DNA of 64,000 nt, from NCBI RefSeq assembly GCF_020882245.1, contig NC_083598.1, positions 76,017,714 through 76,081,713 on the forward strand, read 5' to 3'. The notes beneath the pieces were generated by a model. That model searched no databases. It was given only the letters and a program-made list of their open reading frames with translations, and was not told where the DNA came from. Both the position numbers and the translations under genes were made by a program. Source of the DNA: Rhopalosiphum padi. Lineage: Eukaryota; Arthropoda; Insecta; Hemiptera; Aphididae. This document shows positions 11,813 to 23,319 of this stretch, piece after piece; the stretch's first letter is position 1; each line of letters begins with the position of its first letter.

Positions 11813-14800
11813 CTGTAACATTTTACAAAAAAAGGCAATTAAGTAGGCACAATTCTCTCGTACATTAGGTATCATGTAAGTCTCTATAGGTAACAAGTAT
11901 GTTAGATTTGAATTCCATAATATATATTAAATATCACTAAATACAAAAAACGAGCTTGAGACAAAAAAGATCTGTCACAACCTAAGTATATTTTATAAGG
12001 TATTTTCATATACCTATAGATTGTGCTATGTGTGTTTAATAAGTGTATACAGATATAAGAACAACGTCAGTGGAACATTTTGTACTAAATGTTTAAGAGT
12101 TATAACGCAGTGATACATTTTTCATCGTTATTTTAAAAAAAAATTAATAATTTACAATGTTATTTATGAAGTAGCTGTTGTTTTTAGAGCACTATATTAT
12201 TCCAAATCCTACAAATGTCATTATCTTTTTTTCCTTTAGTGCACTGTGAGTCCTTATTAATTTATTTTTATCTTTTTCTCCCTTACTATATACCAACATA
12301 CAAAATACTTAGGTGTAACTCTTTTGTACCTATATATTATTTTTAATTAACAATACTATATTATGCTTACTTGTTTTTCTTAAAAATGCCATGTATTCAA
12401 TTGCAATTTCTGAAAAATATATAATAAGGTTAAATAAAACATATACTGATAAATGCTAATATAGTCATATAGCTACTTGTAGACTATATCAATTTTTACT
12501 TTGAAAAAAATTACACGAAACCAAATTGAAGTGACTATTTCATGAACAACTGACCATTTACGTTTTACTAATTAGGTACCTATATTACATATAATCATGC
12601 GTTCTTGTTCCATTATCTATAAGTATTACAAATAAGTACCTAATATACCTAATATATTGAGTATAGATACTACTTTATTATCTATACTCAACGCCAATGC
12701 ATATTATATTACTTATTCTTACATAATTATATGGAAAGGAAAAATTTAAATTTAACTTTATAGTTTTATATTATATATTTATAGAATAATTCATATGACT
12801 CATGTTTTGTATTTAAAAGGCTTATTCTATAAATTTGTATGTATGTACACACTTTCGTTGCCTGTATATATTCTTTGAGTGTCAGTAATGTTGCCTAAAA
12901 ACAATTATGAAATACAATATTATTAGTATAATATATATATATAATTATTAATATAACAAAGTGATTATAATGATAGTTATCATATAAATTAGTAATTTAT
13001 ATAAAATAAATTATGTTGTATGAATATTATATCATGCACCATATTATTTATAACTATACTTGCCTACATATGCGTCTATAATACAAAAAAAAAATAGAAA
13101 TAGAATGTAGAATATTAAATATTATATATTTCAAACAAAAATTATTAAACAAAACTATACACTTAAAATTATTAAATTAATAGTAACCTAATTCGCTCTG
13201 ATTTGTTTCTTTTATCCACAGTTGGTCATCGTCACCCCAATTTATTAGACTATCTAAAATATTAAAAAATTGTTAATGTATCAGTAATTTTCAACAACAA
13301 AAAACAATTCTAATTATTTTCGACTTTTGAAAAAATCATAACAATACGTGTTTGTAATAATAATATGAAACGTTGTATTATAAAAATATTACTTAGATGG
13401 TATATTAATAGTTAATGATTAAAACAACAACTTTAAAATAAGTACTATATTAATAACAATTGTAAATAATATAAATAATATCAGGGACAGCGTTAGGTGG
13501 AGGCATAGCATGGCATTTGTCCAGGGCCTCTCGCATTCAATGGTCTCGCGCCTTTAATTACACCTATATCCTATAAGGCCTAGCTATATATAGTATAGGC
13601 GATAGGTGACTATGGTTATTAGGTGAATACATTTTGCCCAGTACCTCACAAAAGTAGCACCGGCCCTGAATAATAATGTCACATTAAAAGACCTATAAAG
13701 TACATAAACTATTTCTATTAATTTATAGAATTTGTGTTTAAGTTAGAAATCATGAGATTATTGCCAAATAATTAATTTAAATATTTTAATTCTGGAAAAT
13801 GTTTTTTTATTAATATCGCTGATAGTTTTTGGAAAGTTTAGTGATCGAAATTATCTTTAAGATTTTGTATCTATATAATAAGTACAGTTTATTATTCTTT
13901 AATAATTTGTGTGAATAAATATTTATATTTTTCCGGAATAAAGAAAAAGTACGATAATCTTCAGGATTAAGAGTATTTTTATACCGTGCAAAAACTTTTC
14001 TTATTTAAACACTATATAAATCATATCCTTAGAGATCTAAGAGGGAAAATTAAGCGATGAGTAATATTTATAGACTGTGTTAAGTGGAGTGTGTTAAGTA
14101 TTGCAAATGCTACAAAACCAGTGGCTTATAGTGAAACAATTAATTGATGACGTAACATATATATAATAAAACGGCTTATACATACACTATCCCTCCCCCC
14201 CTTTTAATCCACCACTGAAGACAGGCCGTATTCAATAAGAATTTTTTTTCTTACACAATGATATATCATTGTGGAGTGTGAACCTAGGTGAAAAGTATAA
14301 ACCAACTGTTTTCTTTTACCTTAACTATAATGCATTAATGTATCATAGATATGATTGAATGATATGATAATATATTATGAAATGTTAAGTAATTTTAAAT
14401 ATTTTAAATATTATTATTTTGTTTTTTTCTATATGACGAAAAATTGGTAATTTTTTCTTGTGTTCCAAAACCACGGAATACTGTAAATGTCAATGTATAA
14501 TTCATAAAAATACTTGGTTCACGAAAAATACTTCTACATTAACCTACATATGTAATCTTTAAAACAATGCACAAATAAAAACTACCAAAATAAAAACGCA
14601 AATTATAATATTTTGTAAAATTCATAACTATGTAAAGTTCCTTTATTGACTTTATTTTTGTTACCATCACTTTTTAATTATTTGATTATTATAAACATAA
14701 AGAACATTCACATCACCACCACTACACTGTCCAATAAACTGTTCAAGTATAAACTAATTCTATAATATATTTTATTTAGAAATTATAATATACTATTACT

Positions 14801-17341
14801 ATTACTCGTACAAGTTATGTCATATGAATAAAATCATAATACACAACAAAATTATGTATAATACAATTTATATTATTTTTATTTTCAAAAAATAAATTAA
14901 AAGCAGATCGCGTAAATAAAATCTATTCAAAATCGAAAACCGTGAAATACATATTATTATGTTTTAAATTATACCTAATGATTAAGTATAAAAAAAATAA
15001 TATAGTGTCTGGCTTTCTGATTATACATTATTTTTTAAATAATTGATTAAATGTCTTATTTATGTTATTAAAATAATAATTTTCCTCATCTCTAAGCAGC
15101 TTAATGTAAATATTAAAAAATCGTCATGCTTATAAATAGGTTGATGACTCAGAGAAACGTACTGGCCAGGTGTGCTTTATGTGCCGTAGCACACCGATCC
15201 GGCTCAATAATATAATATACAGAAAAAATATAGCCAGATTTGTATACATTTATTGGTAATATTGTAAAATGTTCAGGCTTCCGGACTCCGGTAGACCATA
15301 TTATAACATTGAAAAATTCGTCAGAATCGTTTATTGAAGAAATGATCGTTTTTCTTTAAGATTCAATACACCCACCTTACTTTACACAACAAAGGCGAGT
15401 AACCCTCGAGCCCCTTACTATGTAGCAGAAGCGACTTACTGGCTTTTATATTTTGCTTTAATTTAAATCAATAACTAAAATTTTTTTTTTTAAGTATATG
15501 GGGTATCGCAATAAGGTAATTAGATATTTAGTTTATTCTTTAGGGTAATTGGTCAAAATATCAAAATATATCCGTTTTTCCGAAAATAAGTATATTATAC
15601 TATTACCTTCGGGACTAACGCTGGTTGAATGATTTTCATCGTCTTTAGTCCAATCCTGTAAAGGAAAATCAATACGTTGTACGGCAAACTTCTTCATGTA
15701 ATTATCCGATATGAAATCTGTAAAATTTTACAAAAAAAGGCAATTAAGTAGGCGCAATTTTCCCGTACATTAGGTACCATGTAAGTCTCTATAGGTAACA
15801 AGTATGTTAGATTTGAATTCCATAATATATATTATATATCACTAAATACAAAAAACGAGCTTGAGACAAAAAAGATCTGTCACAACCTAAGTATATTTTA
15901 TAAGGTATTTTCATATACCTATAGATTGTGCTATGTGTGTTTAATAATTGTATACAGATATAAGAACAACGTCAGTGGAACCTTTTGTACTAAATGTTTA
16001 AGAGTTATAACGCAGTGATACATTTTTCATCGTTATTTAAAAAAAAAATTAATAATTTACAATGTTATTTATGAAGTAGCTGTTGTATTTAGAGCACTAT
16101 ATTATTCCAAATCCTACAAATGTCATTATCTTTTTTTCCTTTAGTGCACTGTGAGTCCTTATTAATATATTTTTATCCTTATCTCCCTTACCATATACCA
16201 ACATACAAAATACTTAGGTGTAACTCTTTTGTACCTATATATTTTTTTTTTAATTAACAATATTATATTATGCTTACTTGTTTTTCTTAAAAATGCCATG
16301 TATTGAATTGCAATTACTGAAAAAAATATAATAAGGTTAAGTAAAACATATACTGATAAATGCTAATATAGTCATATAGCTACTTGTAGAATATATGAAT
16401 TCTTACTTTGAAAAAAATTACACGAAACCAAATTGAAGTGACTATTTTATGAACAACTGACCATTTACGATTTACTAATTAGGTAACTATATTACATATT
16501 ATAATCATGCTTTCTTGTTACTAGATACTACCATATTATCTATACTCAACGCCAATGCATATTATATTACTTGTTCTTACATAATTTTATGGAATGGAAA
16601 TATTTAAATTTAACTTTATAGTTTTAAATTATATATTTATAAAATAATTCATATGACTCATGTTTTGTATTTAAAAGGCTTATTCTATAAATGTTTATGT
16701 ATGTACACACCACTGTCGCCTTTATATGTTTTACGAATGTCAGTAATTTTGCCTAAAAACAATTGTGCAATATAATATTATTAATTATTAATAATAATCT
16801 TAACTTAGCAACTAGAATATGCAATAACATAAATCGATTAGAATATGCTGTTTTTCTTTTATAATTTATAAATTATTTTTAGAACAACAATATTTTAAAA
16901 TTGCATTACAAACCATTGAATCCAGCAGCAGTTAGTATTGCTATGGTGAAAGTATATAACATAACAAGTTAGTTTTTAAATTTTATATAAAAGATCATAA
17001 TTTATTTCTTTAAAAATTATTGATTCATGATTAGTATAACAAAGTGATTATAATGATAGTTATCATATAAATTAGTAATTTATATAAAATAAATTATGTT
17101 ATATGAATAATATATCATGCACCATATTATTTATAACTATACTTGCCTGCATATGCGGCTATAAAACAAAAAAAAATAGAAATAGGATGTAGAAAATTAA
17201 ATATTATATATTTCAAACAAAAATTATTAAACAAAACTGTACACTTAAAATTATTAAATTAATACTAACCTAATTGGATCTGATCTGGATGTTTCAACCA
17301 CTGTTTGTCGTCTTCGGCCGGAACAACTTCCCCATGAATAC
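11691..17341 (-). CDS. Small-exon gene, copy 2 (3' part, six exons, effector-like)
   Basis: Second copy with the same exon order: 17341-17270 (B), 16316-16278 (C), 15717-15607 (A), 13253-13188 (B'), 12409-12371 (C'), 11812-11691 (A', TAA). All splice dinucleotides, the phase-1 junctions and the open frame are kept. Against copy 1 I count 18 base differences in 449 exon bases, falling in 14 codons, and all change the residue; A' and B' are identical. The A to B' intron is longer than in copy 1 (15606 down to 13254) because it holds a degenerate copy of the 230-1300 segment and a hAT MITE. The upstream first exon was not found. Retained coding capacity with replacement-only change argues for two functional, diversifying paralogues rather than pseudogenes; expression cannot be judged here. 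Confidence 0.72.
12371..12409 (-). CDS. Copy 2 exon C' (module 2)
   Basis: 39-nt phase-1 microexon encoding IAIEYMAFLRKT, with donor GTAAGC. Its flanks mix features of the two modules: the 150 bp at 12150-12300 matches 5610-5760 and has no counterpart in module 2 of copy 1. This suggests gene conversion, or a deletion in copy 1. Confidence 0.68.
13188..13253 (-). CDS. Copy 2 exon B' (module 2)
   Basis: 66-nt phase-1 exon, identical in sequence and splice sites to 4408-4473. Confidence 0.65.
13482..13668. mobile_element. hAT-type MITE, 187 bp
   Basis: It starts CAGGGACAGCGTTAGG and ends GGTGCTACTTTT in reverse complement after CAGGGCCGGTGC, the CAGGG-type terminus of hAT elements. Flanking 8-mers AATAATAT (13474-13481) and AATAATAA (13669-13676) match at seven of eight positions, as expected for an 8-bp hAT target duplication. 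No coding capacity. It sits in the A to B' intron of gene copy 2. Confidence 0.7.
15607..15717 (-). CDS. Copy 2 exon A (module 1)
   Basis: 111-nt phase-1 exon encoding FISDNYMKKF, VQRIDFPLQDWTKDD and STSVSPE. Seven base differences from copy 1 change six residues. Donor GTAATA and acceptor ATTTTACAG are kept. Confidence 0.68.
16278..16316 (-). CDS. Copy 2 exon C (module 1)
   Basis: 39-nt phase-1 microexon with donor GTAAGC and acceptor TTTTTTTCAG followed by TA. It encodes IAIQYMAFLRKT (Glu to Gln against copy 1). The residue split across its 5' junction becomes Val instead of Asp. Confidence 0.68.
17270..17341 (-). CDS. Copy 2 exon B (module 1)
   Basis: 72-nt phase-1 exon with acceptor ATATTTTAG and donor GTTAGT. 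It encodes GEVVPAEDDKQWL then KHPDQIQL, where copy 1 has TKTDQRPL. The first 46 bases are identical between copies. Confidence 0.65.
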
Positions 17342-17761
17342 CTAAAATATTAAAAAATTGATATAGTATCAATAATTTACAAATACAAAAAATCATTTTA
17401 ATTATATTCGACTTTTGAAAAAATTATAACAATAGATATGTGTTGTAATAATAATATGAAATTTTATATTATGAAAATATTACTGAGCTGGTTTTTTTTA
17501 ATTGGTTTTGTTTAAAACATAAACTTTAACACAACTATTGTATAAATAATATGGTTACAAAACAAATAAAATGTATCATCAACTATTTATAAAAGTTACG
17601 TTATCGACTGCACTGGTGATAATAATCATTATTATTCAATTATTTTATTATTTTAATATGGTTGTAGATTTATTTTATTTTATTACTACCCCTCCCCCCC
17701 GCTACACCACTGGCGATGATACAACGTCAAGGCGAAGATGTTTTGTGGCGGTGTACAGGAC

Positions 17762-18079
17762 GTTATAATCATACTTGCTATACCACTCACATCGAGTGGC
17801 GAAGACGACCTGCCAATCATAATGCGACAAGTTTAGATCCCAATACGTTTGTCGTTTGCAATGACCATTAACAAGTCACAGGGCCAAACGTTCGATAGAG
17901 TTGGATTGTATCTGCCTTCACCGGTGTTCACACATGAACAACTGTACATAGCCTGTTCACGAGTGAGGAACTCGCAATCCAATAGAAGTGGTATGTACAA
18001 TTGGTATTGTTACAAGCAATGCAATACATGTACAATGAAGCCTACAAGAATTTATTACGTTAAGATCAAATCTGTGTGA
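17762..18079 (+). pseudogene. PIF1/Helitron-like helicase C-terminal fragment
   Basis: In one frame from 17762 the sequence gives IPLTSSGEDDLPIIM, an in-frame TAG at 17834-17836, then FAMTINKSQGQTFDRVGLYL and EQLYIACSRVR. The motif TINKSQGQT followed by LY(V/I)A(C/L)SR is the hallmark of helicase motifs V and VI in Helitron and PIF1 proteins. The N-terminal helicase and Rep domains are absent and the frame ends in TGA after a non-conserved tail. It lies upstream of gene copy 2 on the opposite strand. Decayed transposon fragment, not a cellular helicase gene. Confidence 0.8.
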
Positions 18080-18224
18080 TACTACTGATCTGTGTGATTA
18101 CCGTAATCCGCAATCCAACGCAGTCAGATTGCCTACCTGATATGTCTAAATGTGTATAAGTTGGACTTTCCCACATGATTATGGAATACTTGATACTCAA
18201 ACATGGCATTCAAGATTTTTCACA

Positions 18225-18770
18225 AAGAAAACAACATCAGACTTTCGACGTCAGGAGGTAAAAAAATTCGCCGTAGGCGGATTGCTCAGCACAAGTATCG
18301 ATTTGCACAGTTTGATGACTGATTACTAGACACTCAATTACCATTATGTTGTTTATTTATTTTGTTCTCGTACAAAAGAGCACTGGTCAAACGATACCAT
18401 ATGTATCCAATCCGTCGTAGGTCGATGGCTCAGCCAGGTATCGATTTGCACCGGTTGAGGACTGATAGCTAGATGCTCAATTTCAATTATTTGTATGTTG
18501 TTATTTTATTTTTTTAACATTCAAAAAAGAATTGGGCAAGCGACGGGAAATGATATTACACCAGATGATGACTGATAGCTAGACAATCAATTACCATTTT
18601 CGGTACACATTTATTCTTTATGAATTCAAACTAGCACCGGGCAAGCATCAAGACAAACTTTTACACCGAATGATAACTGATTAGTGATTACTGATAACTC
18701 ACAATCATGGTACCTAATCGACTTTATATCAATTTTAGTGACCGATTTCTAGACGCCCGATAATTAAAAA
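18225..18770. repeat. Degenerate tandem repeat, about 105-125 bp period
   Basis: Four to five diverged units share the landmarks ATCGATTTGCACMG, then GATGACTGATNNCTAGAC(A/G)CTCAAT (variants at 18318, 18455, 18564 and 18670), then a T-rich stretch, then CACYGG(T/G)CAAGC. The last unit decays at CGATTTCTAGACGCCC (about 18743). The block directly follows the helicase remnant and is absent from unit 1, so it probably came in with the transposon. No coding frame. Confidence 0.6.
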
Positions 18771-19909
18771 GTTAAAATTTTATAAGCACTTCAATTTCAA
18801 TTTGTTATTATATAGGTAAAGTGTATGAGGAACGCAATAAAATATTGGAGGAGATAGTTTGGTTAAAATATAGAAATGTAAAAAATATCTACATATTATA
18901 CAACGTAAAATTGCTTATACTTATAAAAAGTATAAATTATATTTCAATTAGTAAATTGCTAATGCAACCTTAAGAACCAACTACAAAAATTACAGAATAA
19001 ATATCCACAAAAAAAAATGTACGTTAAATGTAAACTAAATACATCATTATAGTAATCTACCCAGTGGCAAAGTGCATAGACTTAGTCACCTACTAGCTAT
19101 ATAGTGGTTTTTATTTAGCAAATTCTAGGTAAATTTAGTGGACTCAATGTTATTTGAAATACTTATAAAAAATATCTGTTTAATAGTAGGCATACTTACT
19201 TACTACCATCCCCAACTCACACGCGGTTCAATAACTCCATTTTAACAACTGGTTTTTATTCAATTTTCAAGTCTCATTAATGGTCTGATTGAACTGAATC
19301 ATGTCATAAAACATATACTTTTTAATTTATATACTCATTATCCCACTGTACAATTTATGCTTCATAACGATTTGGGGACGTTATTATACGAGTGTTTCAT
19401 AATCAACCTTGCTTTGTAACGTAAGCACGATATCACCTGTTTGTTTTTGTGTGCTATACAAAGTTATAAACAGTGAAGTACTACATGAAACGTACCACAG
19501 ATGTTTTTGTGTGCTGTTTATAGTTCCAAAAAATCTAGTACACATAAAACGTACCAGCAGCGTTAATCTGTTTTATTAAATTAATTGAAATCATAAAGAA
19601 TCTGTTAAGAGTCATAAAACTTCTATCAATAAATACCAATTTAAGTTTTAAAAGGTTTTCGATGTTTTGTGGTTTAGTTCTAGGCGTGTATTTTTATTCT
19701 GATACATATAATATAAATTTAAACAAGACATTTAAAAGTATACAAGGTGAAGCAATTCAAATTCTAATGATGATTTTAAAAAGTTAAAACTTTTCTAAAA
19801 ACAAGTTATACATAATTTGAAAAAAAAAATTATTCAGTAGCAAAAATTAAATTATTAATACTAAAATAATTAATATTATTGTTTCAATAATTTAAATTTT
19901 CAAAAAATT

Positions 19910-20462
19910 AAATCTGACACTGACAAGGCCATTAAAGTAGCATCCTCTCTCTATGCCAAGGTACACCGAAAACATGTTTTACAGCAGAGTTTCTTCTCAG
20001 GTTTTTTTTAAAAATATGATTTCTCATTATGTGTTTTTCACACATAATGCGTATAGAACGGCTAACCATATAGGCAATATAGGTACGTTAGTGCGTTGTA
20101 AAACTACATCAATCAGGCTATTACAAACCGTCATCGTCGTACGATATTTTTTTCGTCCACAATAAAAACAGAAATCTCATAAGAGTTTATAAATGTACTA
20201 CATTTATATTATTCCAACGATCGTTAGAAAATGGTACAAATGGTGAAAATCATAAGACCATAATATATATTATGCGAATAACACTATAACAGTTAATTGG
20301 CGGTGTTATAATAATAGTATGTCGATGCCTGAAATAGTGAAACGATAAATTATGATACGTATAATAATATATAATTATTATTGTGATGGATATATTTTGG
20401 TTTTATTGGAATAAATAATATTGGTAAAACTAGAACCAATTTGTTTTCCAAAACTATTCTCT
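19910..20462. other. Unit-2-specific segment without gene
   Basis: Units 1 and 2 share sequence up to about 7940/19900 and again from 9297/20463, but the DNA between is unrelated: 1.35 kb in unit 1 (7945-9296) and 0.55 kb here. This segment is GC-richer at 19915-20165. The 70-codon open frame there shows no recognisable motif. Likely a replacement by transposon insertion and deletion; identity unknown. Confidence 0.5.
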
Positions 20463-21870
20463 ATTTTGAAAATCGAAATGTTTTATCAACTACGTATCAT
20501 GTACAAATGCATAAAAAACTCTTCATAAAATCAATAAATTTATCGCATAGAGATTTATTCTAAATCATTGTTTTAAATTTAGTTTGAAAAATTGTATAAT
20601 TTTATTAATAACTACTAATTTTATACAATTATTTTTCAATGTACGGAAAATTATTCTAGTTAAATAATAAAAGACTTTGTATGTGGAAAAATATTTGCAA
20701 ATAATCATTGATAATTTAAAATAACCGTAAAAATAACTTAAAATGATTGATCTTGTATTCAATTTTTAAGCTTCAAGATCATTTAATATTTTAATCATCA
20801 AGTCAATAGAAAAAAAATTGTAAAAATAGAAAATTATGAATGTGTATTATAAGTTACAAACTAATAATTAATAACTAATTATATATAACACTATTCCTCG
20901 ACTCCTCCTTAATTCGACAGTGTCAACTGGCCACCTTCGATAAGAATTGTTTTTTGTATACCTACTATGATAATATATCATTCTGGAATCAGGACTTAGG
21001 TGATATTTTTTTTTTGTGTTTCAAAACCACGCAATACTGTAAATGTTTATGTATAATTGACAAAAATACTAGGCTTAAGATAAATACTTGTACATAAACC
21101 TACATATGTAATGTTTAAAAACATATGCGCAAATAAAATAAATTTCTGTTAAAAAGTATGTCACTGTTTTCTTAATTTAAAAAATGAAAATTTAATTTTT
21201 TTTTTATGTTTGAAACGAAATATACCACTGTATTTTTGAAGCAGCACAAATAAAAATTACCAAAATAAAATTTTGTAAAATTCATAACTGTGTAACTTTT
21301 TTTTATTGTTATTATTATTGTTACCATCACTTTTTAATTATTTGATTATTATAAAGAACATTCACATCACCACCACTACACTGTCCAATAAACTGTTCAA
21401 GTATGAAATAATTTTATAATGTATTTTATTTAGAAATTATCATATACTATTACTATTACTCGTACTATGTACTATGTATAGTATGTTATGTCATATTATT
21501 GAATAAAATCATAACACACAACAAGATTATGTATAATACAATATTATGAAGGGTTTACTTTTATAGTCATTGAGGCGCGCTCTTGCAGAAAATACAATAT
21601 ATATTATTTATATTTAAAAAAAATAAATTACAAGCAGATCGCGTAAATAAAATCTATCAAATTCGAAAACCGTGAAATAGATATTATTATATTTTTAAGT
21701 ATACCTAATAATTAGGTAAAAAAATAATATATTCTCTGGATTTCTGTCTCGGTATAAATTATTATTTAAATAGTTAATTAAATGCCTTATTTGTGTTATC
21801 AAAATAATATATATATATATATAAATAGTCGAGATATTTTGATAAGTGTACATACAAATCTATATCTATA

Positions 21871-22263
21871 TCTATACTACTATATAAATTGAAGTCGCTT
21901 TTTTTGTTCGGGATAAACTCCGAAACTACTTATTCAATCGTCGTGCAATTTTTTTTAAATTAAAGAGTACATCACAGAGTAGGTTTAAGGCAAAAAATTA
22001 GTCCGATTAAGTTTATAAATAATTAGTTATTATTAATTAAAATAAACGTGTAAATTGTATACCAATATATTATATATTATTGTATACATTGTGCGGGCCA
22101 TGTGTTTCCATGGTATTGTGTTTGATATCGGCGGTGTATCACACGTAAACCAACAACATGTATGTCCAATATTCGTATTAATATCTTAATAATACAAATT
22201 ATTAGTTTCGGAGTTTATCCCGAACAAAAAAAGAGCGACTTCATTTTATATAGTAGTATAGAT
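21871..22263. repeat. Inverted repeat of Helitron 5' terminus
   Basis: 21871-21926 and 22207-22263 are reverse complements over about 56 bp with only one or two differences and a one-base indel. Shared landmarks are TCTATACTACTATATAAA, GAAGTCGCT and GTTCGGGATAAACTCCG. The 280-bp centre (21927-22206) has no gene. It looks like two head-to-head 5' ends, i.e. one Helitron nested against another. Confidence 0.8.
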
Positions 22264-22299
22264 AACCAAGGCAGGTATTGTGCGCTCGCGTCGTATTGC

Positions 22300-23134
22300 C
22301 ATCCACCGCATTCAATATCAATCATACGCCGATGTTATTTTCAGTCGTTACGTCAAGATAATATAAATTTTGTCAAAGATTTACTTTTAATAGGCAAAGG
22401 CGAATTTCAAGCAACGAATGATAAAATAAATATTAAAAGTTTCTGTAGTTCAGTACACACTTTTACAAAATTGATACAAAACGTGTACCCGAACATACAA
22501 AATATATCTTCTAAATCATTGTAATGGTTTCAAGAAAGGGCTATTTTGTCACCAACAAATGAGCAAGTCTACAAATTAAATGATTTGATTCTATTTAGGT
22601 TTGGCGCTCAATCACAAATGTACTATTCAGTTGATACAGTTTTAGAAAAGAGGATGCAGTCCATTTCCCAAGTGAATTTCTTAACTCTTTAACACCTTCT
22701 GGAGTTTCACCACATTTACTGATTTTAAAAATAGGGGCACCTATTATTGTAATGAGAAATTTGAGCCCACCCACACTTTGCAACGGTACAAGACTACAAA
22801 TCAAAAATTGAGAAGTTCATTACTCGAGTGCATAATATTAACATGCTGTGGTAATGGAAAAAATGTTTTAATACCAAGAATACCAATTATACCCTCAGAT
22901 TTACCTTTTAATTTTAAACGTATTCAATTTCCCGTTAAATTAGCATTTGCAATGACTATAAATAAAGCACAGGGACAAACACTTAACGTTGCTGGAATTG
23001 ACCTAAGCGTTCAATGTTTTTCTCACAGTCAACTATACGTCGCCCTGTCACGTGTGACATCCAAATTTAATTTGTATATTTTTGCCCCCGATCCAGAAAA
23101 AGTTGATAACGTTGTTTACAAAGAAATTTTTTAA
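22300..23134 (+). pseudogene. Helitron helicase C-terminus, broken
   Basis: Frame 1 (from about 22320) gives the family-like segments KDLLLIGKGEF and NVYPNIQ, then a stop at 22522-22524. The same frame continues as WFQERAILSPTNEQVYKLN and stops again at about 22690. A frameshift leads to EFLNSLTPSG, KIGAPIIVMRNL and LCNGTRL. A further shift gives IPRIPIIPSDLPF, FAMTINKAQGQTL and HSQLYVALSRV, ending KEIF then TAA at 23132-23134. The order and the motifs (GAPI, NGTRL, INKAQGQT, LYVALSRV) match helicase motifs IV-VI of Helitron Rep/Hel proteins. Two stops and at least two frameshifts make it inactive. Confidence 0.85.
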
Positions 23135-23319
23135 GTCTTTGAATAATTATCAAAATACTTACATAATTCAAATTTATATGGCTACATTACTATGAAGACG
23201 TGACTAAAAGTGGTCTAAAATAAGAATAATTATTTAACAATAAAAAATGTATATCCAATATTTGTATTAATAAATCAATCAATAATCTTGCAATAGCGAA
23301 GCATTGCCGGGTCAGCTAT

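Larger units (their letters stand above)
1..21806. repeat. Tandem segmental duplication, about 2.1 units
   Basis: Direct comparison shows long co-linear copies: 1-218 matches 9522-9738 and 20691-20904; 218-940 matches 20904-21480 but is missing from unit 2; 935-1370 matches 9739-10180 and 21470-21806; 1375-3210 matches 10255-12090 with only about half a dozen substitutions seen; 5100-7940 matches 15540-19900 apart from a 1.55-kb indel. A degenerate extra copy of about 230-1300 lies at 14200-15060. Unit 3 stops at about 21806 next to a Helitron. The window starts inside the array, so it probably continues to the left. Both units carry a copy of the same minus-strand small-exon gene. Mosaic boundaries suggest unequal crossing over plus gene conversion; an assembly duplication cannot be excluded for the nearly identical stretch. 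Confidence 0.92.
21871..23319 (+). mobile_element. Decayed Helitron remnant
   Basis: A Helitron-like 5' start, TCTATACTACTATATAAA, lies at 21871. A helicase C-terminus follows (22320-23134). The 3' end at 23290-23319 has a hairpin (GCAAT/ATTGC around an 8-nt loop) followed by CGGGTCAGCTAT; Helitrons typically end in a hairpin then CTRR, so the last base looks mutated. A 56-bp inverted copy of the 5' end lies at 22207-22263. The N-terminal Rep domain is missing. Unit 3 of the tandem array breaks about 65 bp before the element. Confidence 0.75.

Noticed and set aside
22162..22320. Start of the 120-codon plus-strand frame as a gene start
   Set aside because: The first part is the inverted Helitron terminus; only the later part is helicase-like.
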